A stretch of 7,094 nucleotides of DNA from DAOTTY01 sp034437575 (GTDB taxonomy: Bacteria > Chloroflexota > Anaerolineae > Aggregatilineales > Phototrophicaceae), in the NCBI GenBank assembly GCA_034437575.1, contig DAOTTY010000138.1:1-7094 (forward strand). Reading direction: 5' to 3'. Numbering within the stretch: the first letter of the stretch is position 1; every line of letters starts with the position of its first letter. Below are positions 6,218-7,094 of the stretch, piece by piece. The notes under the pieces are model-generated. The model searched no databases and had not been told where the DNA came from. It saw nothing but the letters and a program-made list of their open reading frames with translations. Made by a program: the position numbers and the translations under genes.

Positions 6218-7094
6218 TTAACGGGTAAAGTGATCGAGGGCGGCCTGATAGGCTGCCATAAAGCGCCCCAGATGCATCCCATCTACAACGCGATGATCCC
6301 CGCTCAGCGTCATGTGGACGGTGTGCCGGGCGTGGAAGCCACCATTCATCACCACCGGGCGCTGTTTGACGGTTCCTACGGCCAGAATGCCGACCTGGGG
6401 CGGGTTGATAATCGCTGTAAAGTGCTTAACCTGGGGAATGATACCCAGATTGCTAATTGTAAATGTGCCGCCACGCAGTTCTTCCGGGAGCAGTTTGCCC
6501 GCCCGCGTGCGCTTTACAAGGTCTCGCGTGTGTTCTGCTAACCCGCTGAGCGAATAGTGGTCGGCTTTGTGAAGCACGGGCGTCATCAGGCCAGCGTCTA
6601 GCGCAACAGCAATGGCCAGATTGATATTGTCGTGGGTGTAGACCGTGTCTGCCTCAAACGTTGCATTAAGTTCGGGAACCTCAAGGAGTGCCTGCACCGT
6701 CAGGTATTGAAGCAGGTCATTGACTTTGGCCTTACGCTCGGTCAGTTGGTCGAGCGCGTCTGTCAGGTCGAACTCACCTGTGACGTAAAAATGCGGTGCC
6801 TGCTGTTTACTTGCCACCAGTCGCCGTCCGATGGTCTGTCGCATTCGGCTAAGCGGTGTGGCGCTGGCGTCGTCACGGTTGGCGGTGGGTTGTTTTGATG
6901 CTGCTGGGGCCGGTGCGGTCAACGGCCCAGGGGTTGGCGGGCGGTGCGCGTCGAGGTCTGCGAACGTAATGGGCCGTCCGAAGATGCCCAGGTCGGTCAG
7001 GTTGATGCCTGCTTCATGCGCGGCCTTGCGGACCTTGGGTAACGCCATCGGGATGTTGTTTGCGCCGTTGGTTGCCCGGCCCGCGAGATGGGCT
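6218..7094 (-). CDS. pdhC: Dihydrolipoamide acyltransferase (E2) of the 2-oxo acid dehydrogenase complex, 5' end cut by window
   Basis: E2 transfers the acyl group from its lipoyl arm to CoA and forms the core of the complex. The frame stays open to the window edge: codons upstream of the ATG at 7048 read ...GANNIP and continue without a stop, so that ATG is internal and the lipoyl domain must lie beyond 7094. Counting from the 7048 Met, residues 1-35 are a peripheral-subunit (E3/E1)-binding domain (LPKVRKAAHEAG). Residues 36-62 form a Pro/Ala-rich linker, and 63-276 are the catalytic domain. That domain has RRLVASKQQAPHFYV (75-89), GTFTISNLG, and the active-site DHRVVDG with His252 and Asp256. 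The binding domain looks shortened in its second loop: GIFGRPIT replaces the usual GTGxxGRI-type sequence. It is the first visible gene of the operon, placed before E1-alpha. Acetoin E2 (acoC) is possible. Confidence 0.92.
   Translation of the reverse strand, partial: AHLAGRATNGANNIPMALPKVRKAAHEAGINLTDLGIFGRPITFADLDAHRPPTPGPLTAPAPAASKQPTANRDDASATPLSRMRQTIGRRLVASKQQAPHFYVTGEFDLTDALDQLTERKAKVNDLLQYLTVQALLEVPELNATFEADTVYTHDNINLAIAVALDAGLMTPVLHKADHYSLSGLAEHTRDLVKRTRAGKLLPEELRGGTFTISNLGIIPQVKHFTAIINPPQVGILAVGTVKQRPVVMNGGFHARHTVHMTLSGDHRVVDGMHLGRFMAAYQAALDHFTR

Noticed and set aside
5722..6282. 186-codon minus-strand frame overlapping E1-alpha and the E2 end
   Set aside because: It is an out-of-frame shadow of E1-alpha, with a low-complexity Gly/Arg/His composition and no conserved motif.
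7046..7048. ATG at 7048 as the true start of E2
   Set aside because: The frame is open through to the window edge and the upstream codons lead into the E3-binding domain. A start here would remove the lipoyl domain that E2 needs, unless it is supplied by a separate protein.

Overview
The window is ordinary bacterial core-genome DNA of moderately high GC. It carries five protein genes and two informative intergenic regions. There is no mobile element, CRISPR array, tRNA or rRNA that I can see. The phylum cannot be fixed from this sequence alone. Cytosolic oligoendopeptidase F, a compact two-subunit (alpha plus beta) E1 of the pyruvate/acetoin dehydrogenase type and GC-rich palindromes between genes fit a Chloroflexota-like (Anaerolineae) genome. 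That placement is a guess from general resemblance.

Layout. (1) At 1-71 there is a well-formed sigma-70-type promoter and ribosome-binding site, followed on the plus strand by an M3-family oligoendopeptidase F (72-1901). (2) A 105-base convergent gap (1902-2006) is packed with stem-loops. (3) The minus-strand gene typA/bipA (2007-3851) encodes a ribosome-associated GTPase. Its leader has a perfect TATAAT box directly followed by a short inverted repeat. (4) A 373-base gap (3852-4224) holds the typA promoter, a strong 12-bp terminator-like hairpin, an AT-rich patch and a structured segment just behind the next gene. (5) A minus-strand operon runs in the order E2, E1-alpha, E1-beta (7094 to 4225). 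It encodes a pyruvate (or acetoin) dehydrogenase complex, and the E2 gene is cut by the window edge.

How the genes work together. The E1 alpha and beta chains decarboxylate a 2-oxo acid (or cleave acetoin) using thiamine diphosphate and pass the acyl group to lipoyl-E2, which makes acyl-CoA. The E3 (dihydrolipoamide dehydrogenase) gene and the lipoyl domain of E2 are not visible and may lie beyond 7094 or elsewhere. The E1-alpha stop and E1-beta start share one base, which implies coupled translation. TypA and PepF are single housekeeping genes, convergent to each other and not obviously linked to the dehydrogenase.

I found no convincing previously undescribed system. The points most worth a second look are the multi-stem element at 1911-1987, the possible small RNA or long 3' UTR between the dehydrogenase operon and typA, and the shortened E3-binding domain of E2.
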